Shown: one piece after another, positions 26,717 to 38,199 of the stretch
How positions within the stretch are numbered: position 1 is the first letter of the stretch
How the letters are laid out: every line of letters begins with the position of its first letter
Assembly: GCF_011516655.1 (NCBI RefSeq)
Contig: NZ_WOSV01000002.1
Coordinates: 186,001-250,000 of the forward strand
Length of the DNA: 64,000 nt
Source: Acetobacter thailandicus
GTDB lineage: Bacteria > Pseudomonadota > Alphaproteobacteria > Acetobacterales > Acetobacteraceae
Direction: 5' to 3'
Translations under genes and position numbers: made by a program
The notes under the pieces: model-generated
The model's input: only the letters and a program-made list of their open reading frames with translations
Told to the model about the DNA's origin: nothing
The model's database searches: none

Positions 26717-28126
26717 GTGGCCATCAGCTACCCAGCCATTAAAGCAGGCCTGACAAACCAGAAAATCGCAATTATTGGCCTTATTCATAAAGCATTACGC
26801 GACAAAAAATCTCTGACGCTGCCTTCTCTGACATCCTATTATCCTGAAACCCGCAAACATGATTTTTGCAGTTTTGAAAAAATCTATAAAGAAGCGACCC
26901 TGGAGCGTGCGCTGAGCGCTTTTGGCCTCTCATCTGTAGCTGAGCCAGAACCCGAGATGACAGACAGCGGACAGTGCTTTTTAGAAGGAGCCGATCGCTG
27001 GGCAGAAACAGCACTTAAGGGACAGGTCGAATGGCCTGACCTGACCTGTCAGATTATACGCCACCTGCAGCCGTCTGATCTGTTACTGGATTTTTGCAGG
27101 CTGCTGCTACAGAAAATCAAAGCAGAGGGCATTACTCATGCCATACAGCTTCGCGTAGAGAATGACTGGCAGTCTTATGCCGAGCATGTTCTGGCAAGTT
27201 TTGCTGCGCCGCACGAAGAATATAAGCCCACTTTTCTGGAAATTATTCAGAAAGCAAAGCGCACATGGGGAAATACATTTACAAAAGCTTATGTTCTTTC
27301 CGATGAAGGCGGTCTGCCAGCTGACAAAGAAACCATCCGCGCTGAAGTTTTAAAAGAACTTGGTGTGGAGCTCTTCTGGAAATCAGACTTTTTATCCCCG
27401 TCCATTCTGAGCTCGAACCTGATTTCTTCCATCATTGATTTTGAAATTGCTCTGGCACTGCCATTTTTTGCGGGAAACAGCCGGTCAACCTTCGCCTGTT
27501 TTGTCTCTTTTGAAAAATTCTGCCGCACAGGGCGTTACGCAAAAAACCACTATATTTACAATAATTCAGGCCCGCACCTCATGCTCCGTTATGACAACGG
27601 TGCTCTTATGGCCCCCGAACAGCTTAAGGATGCTCTTTTTGCCCGTCAGCCACTGCTGGAAGTCAGCCCTTACGACCGGGAGTGGGCACTGACACTCACA
27701 GCACATCTGGCACAAACGGGTGATTTTATCAGCCGCACACAATTTGTTATGGGCGTACCTTCCGGCCACCTGGTCATTGATGGCTCTTCTGATCCTTTGC
27801 GCTCAATCGAAGGTTTTCAGCTTGATGTAAACTCTCCCCTCCCCTCGCTTGAATACAGAGCCCGCAATAAAGAAGGACGCCATACCCCCTGGCAGCCAGC
27901 CGGGTCATTCTGCGGCAGCAGAGGGAAAAATGCCCCTCTGACCGGCTTTAGCTTTCGCATTAAGGGCCCCGCCAGCCTGACAACTGACTGTATATATGCT
28001 GCCCGCTTTAGCGAACATTCTGAAGTGATACATGCTAAGAATGGCGAGTGGTGCACCCTGGGGAATGATCATAACCTCACGGCTATCCACCTGCTTTTCC
28101 GTCCGCAAAAACCTTTCGGACGCTGA
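26717..28126 (+). CDS. Putative GT-B type (O-fucosyltransferase-like) protein with ChW-like C-terminal domain
   Basis: Protein of 469 residues not assigned with certainty. The middle part has AYVLSDEGGLPADKET (about 194-209) and SSIIDFEIALALPFFAGNSRS (about 237-257), a pattern like the C-terminal nucleotide-sugar side of GT-B O-fucosyltransferases (alternating acidic strand, then the D..ia...FvgN.gS segment). The last 120 residues (GHLVIDGSS onward) have the W-x3-G-x3-G-x2-G-x6-GF spacing of ChW/hydrophobic-W repeats, usually cell-surface binding modules. The start is GTG with GAGAGGA 7 bases upstream. Follows the GT2-like gene in an apparent operon and ends at a terminator. Confidence 0.55.
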   Translation: MAISYPAIKAGLTNQKIAIIGLIHKALRDKKSLTLPSLTSYYPETRKHDFCSFEKIYKEATLERALSAFGLSSVAEPEPEMTDSGQCFLEGADRWAETALKGQVEWPDLTCQIIRHLQPSDLLLDFCRLLLQKIKAEGITHAIQLRVENDWQSYAEHVLASFAAPHEEYKPTFLEIIQKAKRTWGNTFTKAYVLSDEGGLPADKETIRAEVLKELGVELFWKSDFLSPSILSSNLISSIIDFEIALALPFFAGNSRSTFACFVSFEKFCRTGRYAKNHYIYNNSGPHLMLRYDNGALMAPEQLKDALFARQPLLEVSPYDREWALTLTAHLAQTGDFISRTQFVMGVPSGHLVIDGSSDPLRSIEGFQLDVNSPLPSLEYRARNKEGRHTPWQPAGSFCGSRGKNAPLTGFSFRIKGPASLTTDCIYAARFSEHSEVIHAKNGEWCTLGNDHNLTAIHLLFRPQKPFGR

Positions 28127-28135
28127 GCGACTCTT

Positions 28136-28168
28136 CACCTGAATGCTGATCAGGTGCGGTTGTTTTTG
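28136..28168 (+). terminator. Terminator after the glycosyltransferase pair
   Basis: CACCTGA (28136-28142) / TCAGGTG (28150-28156), loop ATGCTGA, followed by CGGTTGTTTTTG. It separates the glnB-to-glycosyltransferase unit from amtB. Confidence 0.7.
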
Positions 28169-28309
28169 TAGTTTTGCGACTTTAATACCATTTTTTAAAA
28201 ATTTATTACCCAGGACTACGATACGATACAGAAACATCTTGCAGGAGGCAGAAACCTTAAGGCATACACTTAGAAAGCAAGTATCTTTCTTCTAAGGAGA
28301 GTTGTCACC

Positions 28310-29710
28310 ATGTCTTCGCAGTTTCGCATGGTCAGGCCTGAATCTGTCAAACTGACTACACGCTGCCTTCTGCCAGCTGTTGCTGGTATTTCTTCTCTGC
28401 TTTACAGCGTGACACCTGCTCATGCGGCTGATGCTTCACCGGCTATTGACACCGGTGATACAGCATGGATGCTGACAAGCACGGTTATTGTCCTCATGAT
28501 GACAATTCCGGGGCTGGCTCTTTTTTATGCCGGCATGGTGCGCAAGAAAAACGTTCTGGCAACCCTCATGCAGTCTTTTGCTCTGTGCTGCATTATCTCC
28601 ATTGTCTGGATGGTTGCCGGTTACTCCCTGACATTCAGCAACGGAACAGCCTGGATCGGTGGTTTTTCACGTCTGTTTCTTAATGGGCTGGGTGAGCACA
28701 TCCATAACGGCACCGATATTGCCTTTACGCTGGGAGCAGGAACAGCCGGGGCAACCCAGATGACGATCCCTGAGAGCGTCTATATGCTGTTTCAGATGAC
28801 ATTTGCTGTCATCACCCCCGCGCTGATTTCCGGCGCATATGCTGAACGCATGAAATTTAGCTCCATGTGTGTTTTCTCCATCCTGTGGTCATTGCTGGTA
28901 TATACGCCTGTTGCTCACTGGGTCTGGAGCCCGGCTGGCTGGCTGGCTGGTCTTGGCACTGCTGACTTCGCCGGCGGCACTGTTGTGCATATTAATGCTG
29001 GTATTGCGGGCCTTGTCTGTGCGCTTGTTCTCGGGCACCGCAAAGGCTACGGCCATGACGACCTCTCTCCTTTCAACCTGACATACGCCATCATCGGCGC
29101 TTCTCTGCTGTGGGTTGGCTGGTTTGGCTTTAACGCCGGTTCAGCTGGTGGCGCTAACGGCCGTGCAGGTATGGCTATGGTCACAACACAGGTTGCGGCA
29201 GCAGGTGCTGGCGTTGCCTGGATGCTGATGGAGTGGATTTTCAAAAGCAAACCAACTGTTCTAGGTATTATTTCAGGCGCTATTGGCGGTCTTGTTGCCA
29301 TCACACCGGCAGCTGGCTTCGTGCTGCCAGGCAGTGCTCTGATTATCGGCCTGATTACGGGTGCAGTTTGTTTCTGGAGCGCGACCTCTCTCAAGCACAT
29401 GCTTGGATATGATGACAGCCTTGATGCCTTTGGCGTGCACGGTGTTGGCGGTATCCTTGGTGCGCTGCTGACAGGTGTATTTGCTTATGGCCCGCTTTCA
29501 GCAACAGATGCTAACCCTGCAGGCATTACCGGTTCATTCCATCAGCTGATCATTCAGGCGGAAGCTGTGGGTGTAACCATTCTGTGGTGTGGCGTTATTT
29601 CTTTCGTCCTGCTCAAACTGATTGATGCCACTATGGGCCTGCGCGTTTCGAAAGAAGAAGAACAGGAAGGTCTTGATATGTCTCTGCACGGAGAGCGCAT
29701 TAACATCTGA
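28310..29710 (+). CDS. amtB: Ammonium transporter Amt
   Basis: Inner-membrane ammonium channel, 466 residues, with a signal peptide ending AHA (about residue 41) and eleven membrane segments. The twin pore histidines are visible in VVHINAG (about His226) and FGVHGVGG (about His376), and WFGFNAGSA and GADAFGVHG-like family blocks are intact. PII (25018) is expected to block it under nitrogen excess. AAGGAGAG lies 9 bases before ATG; a small hairpin AGAAAG/CTTTCT sits just before this site. A terminator separates it from upstream genes, so it has its own promoter. Confidence 0.95.
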   Translation: MSSQFRMVRPESVKLTTRCLLPAVAGISSLLYSVTPAHAADASPAIDTGDTAWMLTSTVIVLMMTIPGLALFYAGMVRKKNVLATLMQSFALCCIISIVWMVAGYSLTFSNGTAWIGGFSRLFLNGLGEHIHNGTDIAFTLGAGTAGATQMTIPESVYMLFQMTFAVITPALISGAYAERMKFSSMCVFSILWSLLVYTPVAHWVWSPAGWLAGLGTADFAGGTVVHINAGIAGLVCALVLGHRKGYGHDDLSPFNLTYAIIGASLLWVGWFGFNAGSAGGANGRAGMAMVTTQVAAAGAGVAWMLMEWIFKSKPTVLGIISGAIGGLVAITPAAGFVLPGSALIIGLITGAVCFWSATSLKHMLGYDDSLDAFGVHGVGGILGALLTGVFAYGPLSATDANPAGITGSFHQLIIQAEAVGVTILWCGVISFVLLKLIDATMGLRVSKEEEQEGLDMSLHGERINI

Positions 29711-29747
29711 TCTACCCTCTTTAAACCTTAACCGGTTGTGGTTATGC

Positions 29748-29800
29748 TATAATAGACTGGCCACGACCCCGGGGTAGCATAGGGTTTACCCCGGCGTGGC
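29748..29800 (+). promoter_or_regulatory. TATAAT box followed by a large hairpin after amtB
   Basis: TATAAT at 29748-29753 is directly followed by a long hairpin: GCCACG (29760-29765) pairs with CGTGGC (29795-29800) and CCGGGGTA (29769-29776) with TACCCCGG (29787-29794). The hairpin may end the amtB transcript or cap the 5' end of the next mRNA. No good -35 hexamer at 16-18 bases. Confidence 0.45.
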
Positions 29801-29821
29801 TGATTTGTTCTGGGGTTTAAT

Positions 29822-30328
29822 ATGATATCTCCTTCTCGGATCACCATCGCCGCCCTGGCTCTGAGCTGCGCTGCTACGTTTTCTGCTCCTGCAGCTCATG
29901 CTCTGAGCGCCAGAGAATGTCATCAGAACTTCTCAGATGCCCGCAAAGCTGGAACAGCTGCCGGCCAGAGCTATAAAGAGTTTAAGGCGGCACATTGCGA
30001 CGCCTCTGCAGCTGAAAAAACTGCACCGGCCACACCAGCTGCTGAAACCTCTGCTGCTCAGACTGCAGCCCCGGCTGATAAAGCTGAAAAAACCACTGAG
30101 AAAAAAGAAAAACACTCAGCTGTTACAGCAGCCACTGATTCCAGTGCTGTATTTCCAACAGCAATTGCTCCGCAATATGCCAAGCTGCCAGCAGGTAAAG
30201 CACGCATGAAAACATGCGTTGACCAGTACAATGCTAACAAAGCAGACGGCCACAATGGATCACTGAAATGGATTCAGAAAGGTGGCGGCTATTACAGCCT
30301 GTGCAACAATCGTCTCAAAGGCGAATAA
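29822..30328 (+). CDS. Secreted Cys-repeat protein of unknown function
   Basis: Unrecognised protein of 168 residues with a Sec signal peptide (cleavage after AHA, about residue 27). A first Cys unit, ECHQNFSDARKAGTAAGQ...HC (about 32-60), resembles PsiF-type repeats; a long Ala/Thr/Lys-rich linker follows (about 62-120), then a second Cys pair in MKTCVDQYNAN...SLCNNRLKGE. Probably periplasmic with disulfides. Similar proteins are common as hypotheticals in acetic acid bacteria, to my knowledge. It ends 2 bases from the convergent protease gene. Confidence 0.65.
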   Translation: MISPSRITIAALALSCAATFSAPAAHALSARECHQNFSDARKAGTAAGQSYKEFKAAHCDASAAEKTAPATPAAETSAAQTAAPADKAEKTTEKKEKHSAVTAATDSSAVFPTAIAPQYAKLPAGKARMKTCVDQYNANKADGHNGSLKWIQKGGGYYSLCNNRLKGE

Positions 30329-30330
30329 AC

Positions 30331-31314
30331 TTACCGATGCGTCTGGTCTGTTTTTACAGGCCGGAGTGACGGCATAATGTAGAGCTTACCTGAGCGATAT
30401 GAAAGCCACACTCTGTGTGCTGCAAACCAGTCTGCTCCCAGCAACATGTCTGCATTATCTTTTAAAGGGGAAACAGTCAGTACAGGCTGTTTCTCCTCTT
30501 CCAGCCCATATTGCAGGCTGTTAAATTTATGCCAGTAATAACGCTGCTGACGGCCATCAATACCACTTGTCACACCCCCGGGGTCAGTTGCCAGTGTCTG
30601 AGCCGAAAGACCTGTTCTTAAAGCTGCCGCCTCAGAGACAATACGCGAGCGCGCACCGCTATCAACGAGAGCTTTCACAGGCATACCATCAAGAACGAGC
30701 TGTACTGACACACGCCTCCCGTCAAACTGCACAGGTAAGGCTCGGTAAATAACATGCCATCCCTCCGGGCCATCACAGCCCGATGAAGGGGCAGCGGGCT
30801 GCCATAAATTCAGCCAGCCTTCAGCAACATTAAACTCGACATCATAGCGTGAGAGAAGATCTCCCCCGACCAGGCCTTCAACAGGCGGCTGTGTTACAGG
30901 TTTACCAGGTAAATACCCGACCGGCACGGATAGAGGGCCTGTTTCGACCCCTCCGACCTTCAATGACCGGACATGCACATTAGGCACCAGCCGCTGCCCG
31001 CCGCCGGTGCCCTGCACCACCGTGTGCATCCCTTTATCAAGAGGCAGGCCCATCGCATCAGCACCATCGGGAGAGATCAGACTGCCCTCCGAACCGGTAT
31101 CCATAATCATACTCACCGTATGACCATCAATCTCTACCGGGCTAATGAGAAATCCACTTTTGTTATAAAGAGGAACGTGCGCCAGCAATGTGTGCCGGCA
31201 CACATGATCCGCTGCATAAGAGGCGCCCCCCCACATGACAGTGATAAGGCTGACGCCGGCACAAAGACTTCTCAGAGCCCGGTACGGTCTGACACCTGAT
31301 GCTAAAGGGCGCAT
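30331..31314 (-). CDS. Retropepsin-like aspartic protease, exported
   Basis: Protein of 327 residues with an N-terminal signal (cleavage after SYA, about residue 34). It carries two aspartic-protease half-sites in one chain: MDTGSEGSLI (Asp72) and VDSGARSRIV (Asp218), each followed by a hydrophobic strand as in pepsin/retropepsin folds; GLVGGDLLSRYDVEFN is a flap-side family block. Periplasmic location is inferred. It lies 5 bases downstream of the proline iminopeptidase gene, so the two are likely one transcript. Confidence 0.82.
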   Translation of the reverse strand: MRPLASGVRPYRALRSLCAGVSLITVMWGGASYAADHVCRHTLLAHVPLYNKSGFLISPVEIDGHTVSMIMDTGSEGSLISPDGADAMGLPLDKGMHTVVQGTGGGQRLVPNVHVRSLKVGGVETGPLSVPVGYLPGKPVTQPPVEGLVGGDLLSRYDVEFNVAEGWLNLWQPAAPSSGCDGPEGWHVIYRALPVQFDGRRVSVQLVLDGMPVKALVDSGARSRIVSEAAALRTGLSAQTLATDPGGVTSGIDGRQQRYYWHKFNSLQYGLEEEKQPVLTVSPLKDNADMLLGADWFAAHRVWLSYRSGKLYIMPSLRPVKTDQTHR

Positions 31315-31319
31315 AATGT

Positions 31320-33277
<1,958 letters not shown>

Positions 33278-33390
33278 TTTGCCTCTCTCAGCACAGATCT
33301 CCTCTCACATTTTGCGACAAGTCTCTTGTCGTGCACGATGTAAGGGGGCACTCTGCACCTTTTCTAACACAGGCCCCGTAAAAAGAGACC

Positions 33391-35652
33391 ATGAAATCCG
33401 CTTCGCTTTTTTCGACCTTATCAGAGACACTGGCTGATGTCGCGCAGCCACAGCAGCGGGTTTCTGTTTTATTACCGATGCCTTTTAAAGGGCCATTTGA
33501 TTATCTTTCTCCGCCCGATATCACACTTAATCCCGGAGATATTGTGCTGGTGCCCCTGGGGCGGCGACAAAAAACCGGTGTCGTATGGGAAACCTCATCA
33601 GACCTGCCCCCTGACCTCGCACCACCGGCAGAACAAAAAGACAGAACAGACACATCACGCCTTAAAGAGGTTGCTGAGCTTCTCGAACTTCCTCCTTTAT
33701 CGGCTGACCTCCGGCGCTTTATTGACTGGGTTGCAGCCTATACGCTGACACCACCCGGCATGGTTATGGCCATGACACTCAGGCTGCATATGCACGGTGT
33801 TACATCAGCCGGAACCGGATGGCTACCAGCAGACACCATACCTGCTGACTTACGCATGACCCCTGCCCGCCAGAAGGTACTCGACCTGCTGCGCAAAGGC
33901 CTGCCACAAACAACGACTGACATCTCAGCCGCTACGGGCGTCAGTGCAGGAGTTGTCAAAGGGCTGGCTGATGCCAGAGCCCTGAGAGCCATTAAGCTGG
34001 AACCCGAATGTCCTGTAGAGGCACCCGACCCCGGCTATCGCCTGCCGGTATTAGAAGCAGAGCAGGCCAGAGCCACCACAGCACTACGTCAGAGTGTTGA
34101 GAAAGGCGGGTTCTCGGTTACGTTACTTGAAGGGGTCACAGGATCAGGCAAGACCGAAATTTACCTTGAGGCTATTGCTGCCTGTATTGAGCAGGGTAAG
34201 CAGGCTCTCATTCTCCTGCCTGAAATTGCTCTCTCTGCACAATGGACAGAGCGCTTCATTCGCCGGTTTGGTGTCGCTCCTGCAATCTGGCACTCAGACA
34301 CCGGGCAGCGTATGCGCCGGCTCACCTGGCACGCCACTGCAAATGGTAATGCTTCAGTTGTAGTGGGCGCGCGTTCTGCGCTGTTTTTGCCGTTTGAAAA
34401 GCTTGGCCTTATTGTCATTGATGAAGAGCATGAGACACTCTACAAACAGGAAGAAGGCGTTATTTACAACGCCCGCGACATGGCCATTGTACGCGCACGC
34501 CTTGTGCAATGCCCGACAGTTCTTGTTTCAGCCACACCCAGCCTGGAAACTCTGGTTAATGTGCAGTCCGGCCGTTACAGGCACCTGATGCTCCCTTCCC
34601 GTCACGGTGGGGCAACAATGCCAGAAACCCGCATTATCGACATGCGGGTACATCCACCCGAGCGCGGACGCTTTATTTCTCCCGCTCTGACAGAAGAACT
34701 CTCTGCCACCCTTGCGCGGCAGGAGCAGGCAATGCTTTTCCTGAACCGGAGGGGATATGCCCCGCTAACCTTATGCCGTGCCTGTGGGCACCGTATGGAG
34801 TGCCCGCACTGCACCGCATGGCTGGTAGAGCACCGTGCCCGTAAACGCCTGTGCTGCCACTACTGCGAATATTTTGAACCTGTGCCCGTTACCTGCCCGG
34901 CCTGCCATGAAGAAAATACTCTGACATCAATTGGCCCGGGCATTGAGCGTATCACTGAAGAAGCACACGAACTTTTCCCTGATGCACGCATTCTGGTCAT
35001 GGCCAGTGATACCCTCACCAGCCCGACGGCTATAACCGAAGCTGTCACGCGTATTTCAAACCGCGAGATTGACCTGATTATTGGCACACAGGTTGTGGCT
35101 AAGGGGTGGCACTTCCCTTACCTGACGCTGGTCGGTATTGTTGATGCTGACCTGGGGCTGAGCGGAGGTGACCTGCGGGCTGGCGAGCGCACATTTCAGC
35201 TGCTGCACCAGGTAGCAGGGCGAGCAGGACGTGCCAGCGCACCCGGACGGGTATTGCTGCAAAGCTATACGCCGGAGCACCCGGTGATGAGTGCATTGCT
35301 TTCAGGTAGTCAGGACCGTTTTATGGCACAGGAGGCCATGCAGCGTCAGCCAGGTTTCTGGCCGCCATATGGCCGGCTGGCCGCATTAATTATAAGCTGT
35401 GAAGATGCCGCAAAAGCTGACGCTGTGGCAAATGCCTTCGGGCGCATGGCCCCCTATGGTGAAGGTATACAGGTACTAGGCCCCACACCGGCCCCGGTTG
35501 CCGTGCTCCGCAACCGCCACCGCCGCCGTCTGCTGCTGCGCACAAAACGCACCATTGCCCTGCAACCCATCTTACACCGCTGGCTTGATATGGTGAAACC
35601 AGACCGCAACGTCAGAATTGATATTGATATCGACCCTGTTTCATTTTTATAA
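33391..35652 (+). CDS. priA: Primosomal protein N' (replication restart helicase PriA)
   Basis: Replication restart helicase of 753 residues. An N-terminal 3'-DNA-binding domain is followed by Walker A GVTGSGKTEIY (about 249-259), DEEH (about 344-347) and the inserted zinc-binding region with eight Cys in CRACGHRMECPHC and CCHYC...CPAC (about 462-508). GTQVVAKGWHFP and QVAGRAGR are motifs V-VI. Divergent from xerC. Confidence 0.97.
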   Translation: MKSASLFSTLSETLADVAQPQQRVSVLLPMPFKGPFDYLSPPDITLNPGDIVLVPLGRRQKTGVVWETSSDLPPDLAPPAEQKDRTDTSRLKEVAELLELPPLSADLRRFIDWVAAYTLTPPGMVMAMTLRLHMHGVTSAGTGWLPADTIPADLRMTPARQKVLDLLRKGLPQTTTDISAATGVSAGVVKGLADARALRAIKLEPECPVEAPDPGYRLPVLEAEQARATTALRQSVEKGGFSVTLLEGVTGSGKTEIYLEAIAACIEQGKQALILLPEIALSAQWTERFIRRFGVAPAIWHSDTGQRMRRLTWHATANGNASVVVGARSALFLPFEKLGLIVIDEEHETLYKQEEGVIYNARDMAIVRARLVQCPTVLVSATPSLETLVNVQSGRYRHLMLPSRHGGATMPETRIIDMRVHPPERGRFISPALTEELSATLARQEQAMLFLNRRGYAPLTLCRACGHRMECPHCTAWLVEHRARKRLCCHYCEYFEPVPVTCPACHEENTLTSIGPGIERITEEAHELFPDARILVMASDTLTSPTAITEAVTRISNREIDLIIGTQVVAKGWHFPYLTLVGIVDADLGLSGGDLRAGERTFQLLHQVAGRAGRASAPGRVLLQSYTPEHPVMSALLSGSQDRFMAQEAMQRQPGFWPPYGRLAALIISCEDAAKADAVANAFGRMAPYGEGIQVLGPTPAPVAVLRNRHRRRLLLRTKRTIALQPILHRWLDMVKPDRNVRIDIDIDPVSFL

Positions 35653-35715
35653 GAATTTAAAGGTCATGAACAGGTAATATTCAGAAGTAACATAACCTCA
35701 TGCGTGTATAGCCGC

Positions 35716-37182
35716 TTAATTACGACTATACACATCTTCAACTCTTACAATATCATCTTCACCCAGATACGAACCAGACTGAACCTCTATCAGTGTCAAA
35801 GGAATGTGGCCTGGGTTTTCAAGCCGGTGCAGGTCACCCAGAGGTAAATAAATACTCTCATTTTCACGCACGATTAACTCTTCTTCTCCACGGGTAACAA
35901 GGGCTGTCCCCTCAACAATCACCCAGTGTTCGGCACGATGATAATGCTTTTGTAAAGAAAGCTTCTGCCCCGGTTTCACAACAATTTTCTTCACCTGGAA
36001 GCGATGCCCCTGCGTCAGCGCCTCATAATGCCCCCACGGACGATAGGTCATCTGATGGCTGTCAGCTTCAGGCATATCATTTTTCTTCAGCTGCTGAACA
36101 AGAAGTTTGACATCCTGAGCCCGGTCTTTTTTTGTAACCAGAACTGCATCCTGCGTGGTAACGACTATAAGATCGTCAACGCCAAGAACAGCGGTAAGAA
36201 TACCATCTGTACGAACATAAGACCGCTGCACATCTTCCAGCATAACGTTACCATGCGCTACGTTACCTGATGCATCCTGCGGCCCCAGCTCCCACAAAGC
36301 ATCCCAGCTGCCCACGTCTGACCAGCCAAAGCTACCAGGGACAACCGCGGCCATATCTGTCCGCTCGGCCACTGCGTAATCAACTGAAATATCAGGAGAG
36401 CGACAAAAACTTTCCGGCTCCAGCCGCTCGAAATCCATATCACTTTTACGATTTGCAACAGACTGTCTGACACAGGCAAAAACTTCGGGCTCATAGCGCT
36501 CTACTTCAGACAAAAACGTTGCTGCGCGAACAACAAACATACCTGAGTTCCACAAATAGCCACCCTGAGCGAGAAAAGACCGGGCACGTGACGTATCTGG
36601 CTTTTCAACAAAACGCCCGACCTGAAAGACATCTGGCATATCAGGCAAGGCTTCGCCCTGCTCGATATATCCATAACCGGTCTCAGGACGGGTTGGCGTC
36701 ATACCGAAAGTAACCAGATATCCTTTTTTTGCAGCTGTAATTGCACTACTCAGCGCCTGGTGCAGGCTCGCTTCATCCTGAATGGCAGCATCTGCTGTCA
36801 TAATCCACAAAATAGCATCCGGGTTATGTTCAGCCACAATAAAAGCTGCGGCTGTAATTGCAGGCGTGGAGTTACGTCCCTCTGGCTCCAGAACAATACG
36901 GGCATCCTGTATGCCTGCATCACGCAACTGCTCTGCGATAATAAAACGATGCGCATCGTTGCAGACAACAACCGGCCCGGCTGTTCCTTCAGCCTGACCA
37001 CGTAATGCTGTCTCCTGCAAAAGTGTCTGCTCAGTCAGCAGCGGCCAGAATTGTTTGGGAAAGCTCTTCCGTGACACAGGCCACAACCGGCTGCCAGCTC
37101 CCCCTGAAAGAATAACAGGCACGATCGCATGCTCTGCACTATTCATTTTTTGTAAAACAGAAGGACTTGGACTCTTAGCCAT
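35716..37182 (-). CDS. manC: Mannose-1-phosphate guanylyltransferase / mannose-6-phosphate isomerase
   Basis: Bifunctional type II enzyme (XanB/AlgA/ManC class), about 488 residues, producing GDP-mannose for surface polysaccharides. N-terminal nucleotidyltransferase: ILSGGAGSRLWPVSRKSFPKQF signature, with FVEKPD and WNSGMFV further on. C-terminal cupin: RPWGHYEAL, KPGQKLSLQKHYHRAEHWVIVEG. ATG 37182 is chosen; an in-frame GTG at 37200 and an ATG at 37146 are alternatives, none with a clear ribosome binding site. It stands alone. Confidence 0.93.
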   Translation of the reverse strand: MAKSPSPSVLQKMNSAEHAIVPVILSGGAGSRLWPVSRKSFPKQFWPLLTEQTLLQETALRGQAEGTAGPVVVCNDAHRFIIAEQLRDAGIQDARIVLEPEGRNSTPAITAAAFIVAEHNPDAILWIMTADAAIQDEASLHQALSSAITAAKKGYLVTFGMTPTRPETGYGYIEQGEALPDMPDVFQVGRFVEKPDTSRARSFLAQGGYLWNSGMFVVRAATFLSEVERYEPEVFACVRQSVANRKSDMDFERLEPESFCRSPDISVDYAVAERTDMAAVVPGSFGWSDVGSWDALWELGPQDASGNVAHGNVMLEDVQRSYVRTDGILTAVLGVDDLIVVTTQDAVLVTKKDRAQDVKLLVQQLKKNDMPEADSHQMTYRPWGHYEALTQGHRFQVKKIVVKPGQKLSLQKHYHRAEHWVIVEGTALVTRGEEELIVRENESIYLPLGDLHRLENPGHIPLTLIEVQSGSYLGEDDIVRVEDVYSRN

Positions 37183-37590
37183 ATATTTTGTTCCAGACAC
37201 ACTTCCGAGACTAAAAATTATATTTCAGCCCCTAAAAACGAGAATAATTTTAACATCTATTACTCTTACAGAAAAGAGAATGTTAATTACTTACATCTTA
37301 TTATATTATATAATTTTAATTTTATTCTTAGGTAAAAAGAACAGGAGGTAATATCTTCCACAAATTATGGTCAGTTCTGCCACATTTAGTAAGTTATGAT
37401 GCCTGCCTGAACATCAGCCACTCTGAGCAACCATATTTATTGGTCTTCAGGCCCTCACCTGGTGGAACAATGCGACCATTCTTCCTGCCTGACATATAAA
37501 AAATAATTATAAAATTATGAAAGAATTATTAATCAGGTATAAATTTTAATATAAAAATATACAGCAGCTGAAAATGAAAATGCTCATAAT
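37183..37590. other. Intergenic region without recognised gene
   Basis: About 400 bases between manC and yajC. Both ends are AT-rich; the middle (about 37370-37490) has ordinary composition but no ORF longer than short fragments and no IS end that I can recognise. It must contain the manC promoter. A GGAGG at about 37343 has no credible start after it. Confidence 0.5.
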
Positions 37591-37620
37591 AAAAGCGGGC
37601 TGTCTGACAACCCGCTTTTT
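37591..37620 (-). terminator. Terminator of yajC
   Basis: AAAAGCGGG (37591-37599) / CCCGCTTTT (37611-37619), 11-base loop, T-rich on both strands; 26 bases past the yajC stop. Confidence 0.8.
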
Positions 37621-37645
37621 ACTCATAAATTACAAAATGTTAAAA

Positions 37646-38014
37646 TTATTTCTTCACTGCTTTAGGTTCGTCATTTGCAGGTTTCGCACTGCTGGTCAGA
37701 ACACTTGAAATAGTTTCACGCACGATCATCACACGCACACCAGGCGCAATTTCAACTTCAACCTCGTTACTGTCCTCACGGCTTTTCTGCACTACGCCAA
37801 CCACACCACCGGCCGTTACAATACGGTCACCACGACGGAGCTGCTTTTGCTCATTACGCAGCTGCTTCTGACGCTGCTGCTGTGGGCGTATAAGCAAAAA
37901 ATACATAATGGCAAAAACAGCCACAAACGGCAGAAATGAAATAATATTTGACATGCCACCGCCACCACCACCGGCTGTTTGTGCGTAGGCTGTAGAAATA
38001 AAGAAATCTGACAT
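37646..38014 (-). CDS. yajC: Preprotein translocase subunit YajC
   Basis: Accessory subunit of the Sec translocon, 122 residues. A short periplasmic N-terminus with a Gly-rich stretch (QTAGGGGGG) is followed by one membrane segment (IISFLPFVAVFAIMYFLLI), the YajC signature RPQQQRQK and a cytoplasmic domain GDRIVTAGGVVGVV. ATG 38014 is used; the frame also has a TTG one codon before. Secretion genes secD/secF, often next to it, are not seen here. Confidence 0.93.
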   Translation of the reverse strand: MSDFFISTAYAQTAGGGGGGMSNIISFLPFVAVFAIMYFLLIRPQQQRQKQLRNEQKQLRRGDRIVTAGGVVGVVQKSREDSNEVEVEIAPGVRVMIVRETISSVLTSSAKPANDEPKAVKK

Positions 38015-38199
38015 CAAACTCTGCTTTCACCAGTAAGAAACTATTTTACCATTAATGAACGGGCAAACTTTTCCCATTCCGGGCAGCTCCGTCAAGCACC
38101 TGTGTGCAGACCCGCCCTTTTCTCATGATGGCATCTACCCTATTTCTGACTTTTGTGCTCAGGAAAAATAACACCCACCAGACAGAGGAACCCTATGCC

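Noticed and set aside
37340..37500. Possible IS or gene remnant between manC and yajC
   Set aside because: Ordinary composition but no recognisable protein similarity in any frame and no terminal repeats.
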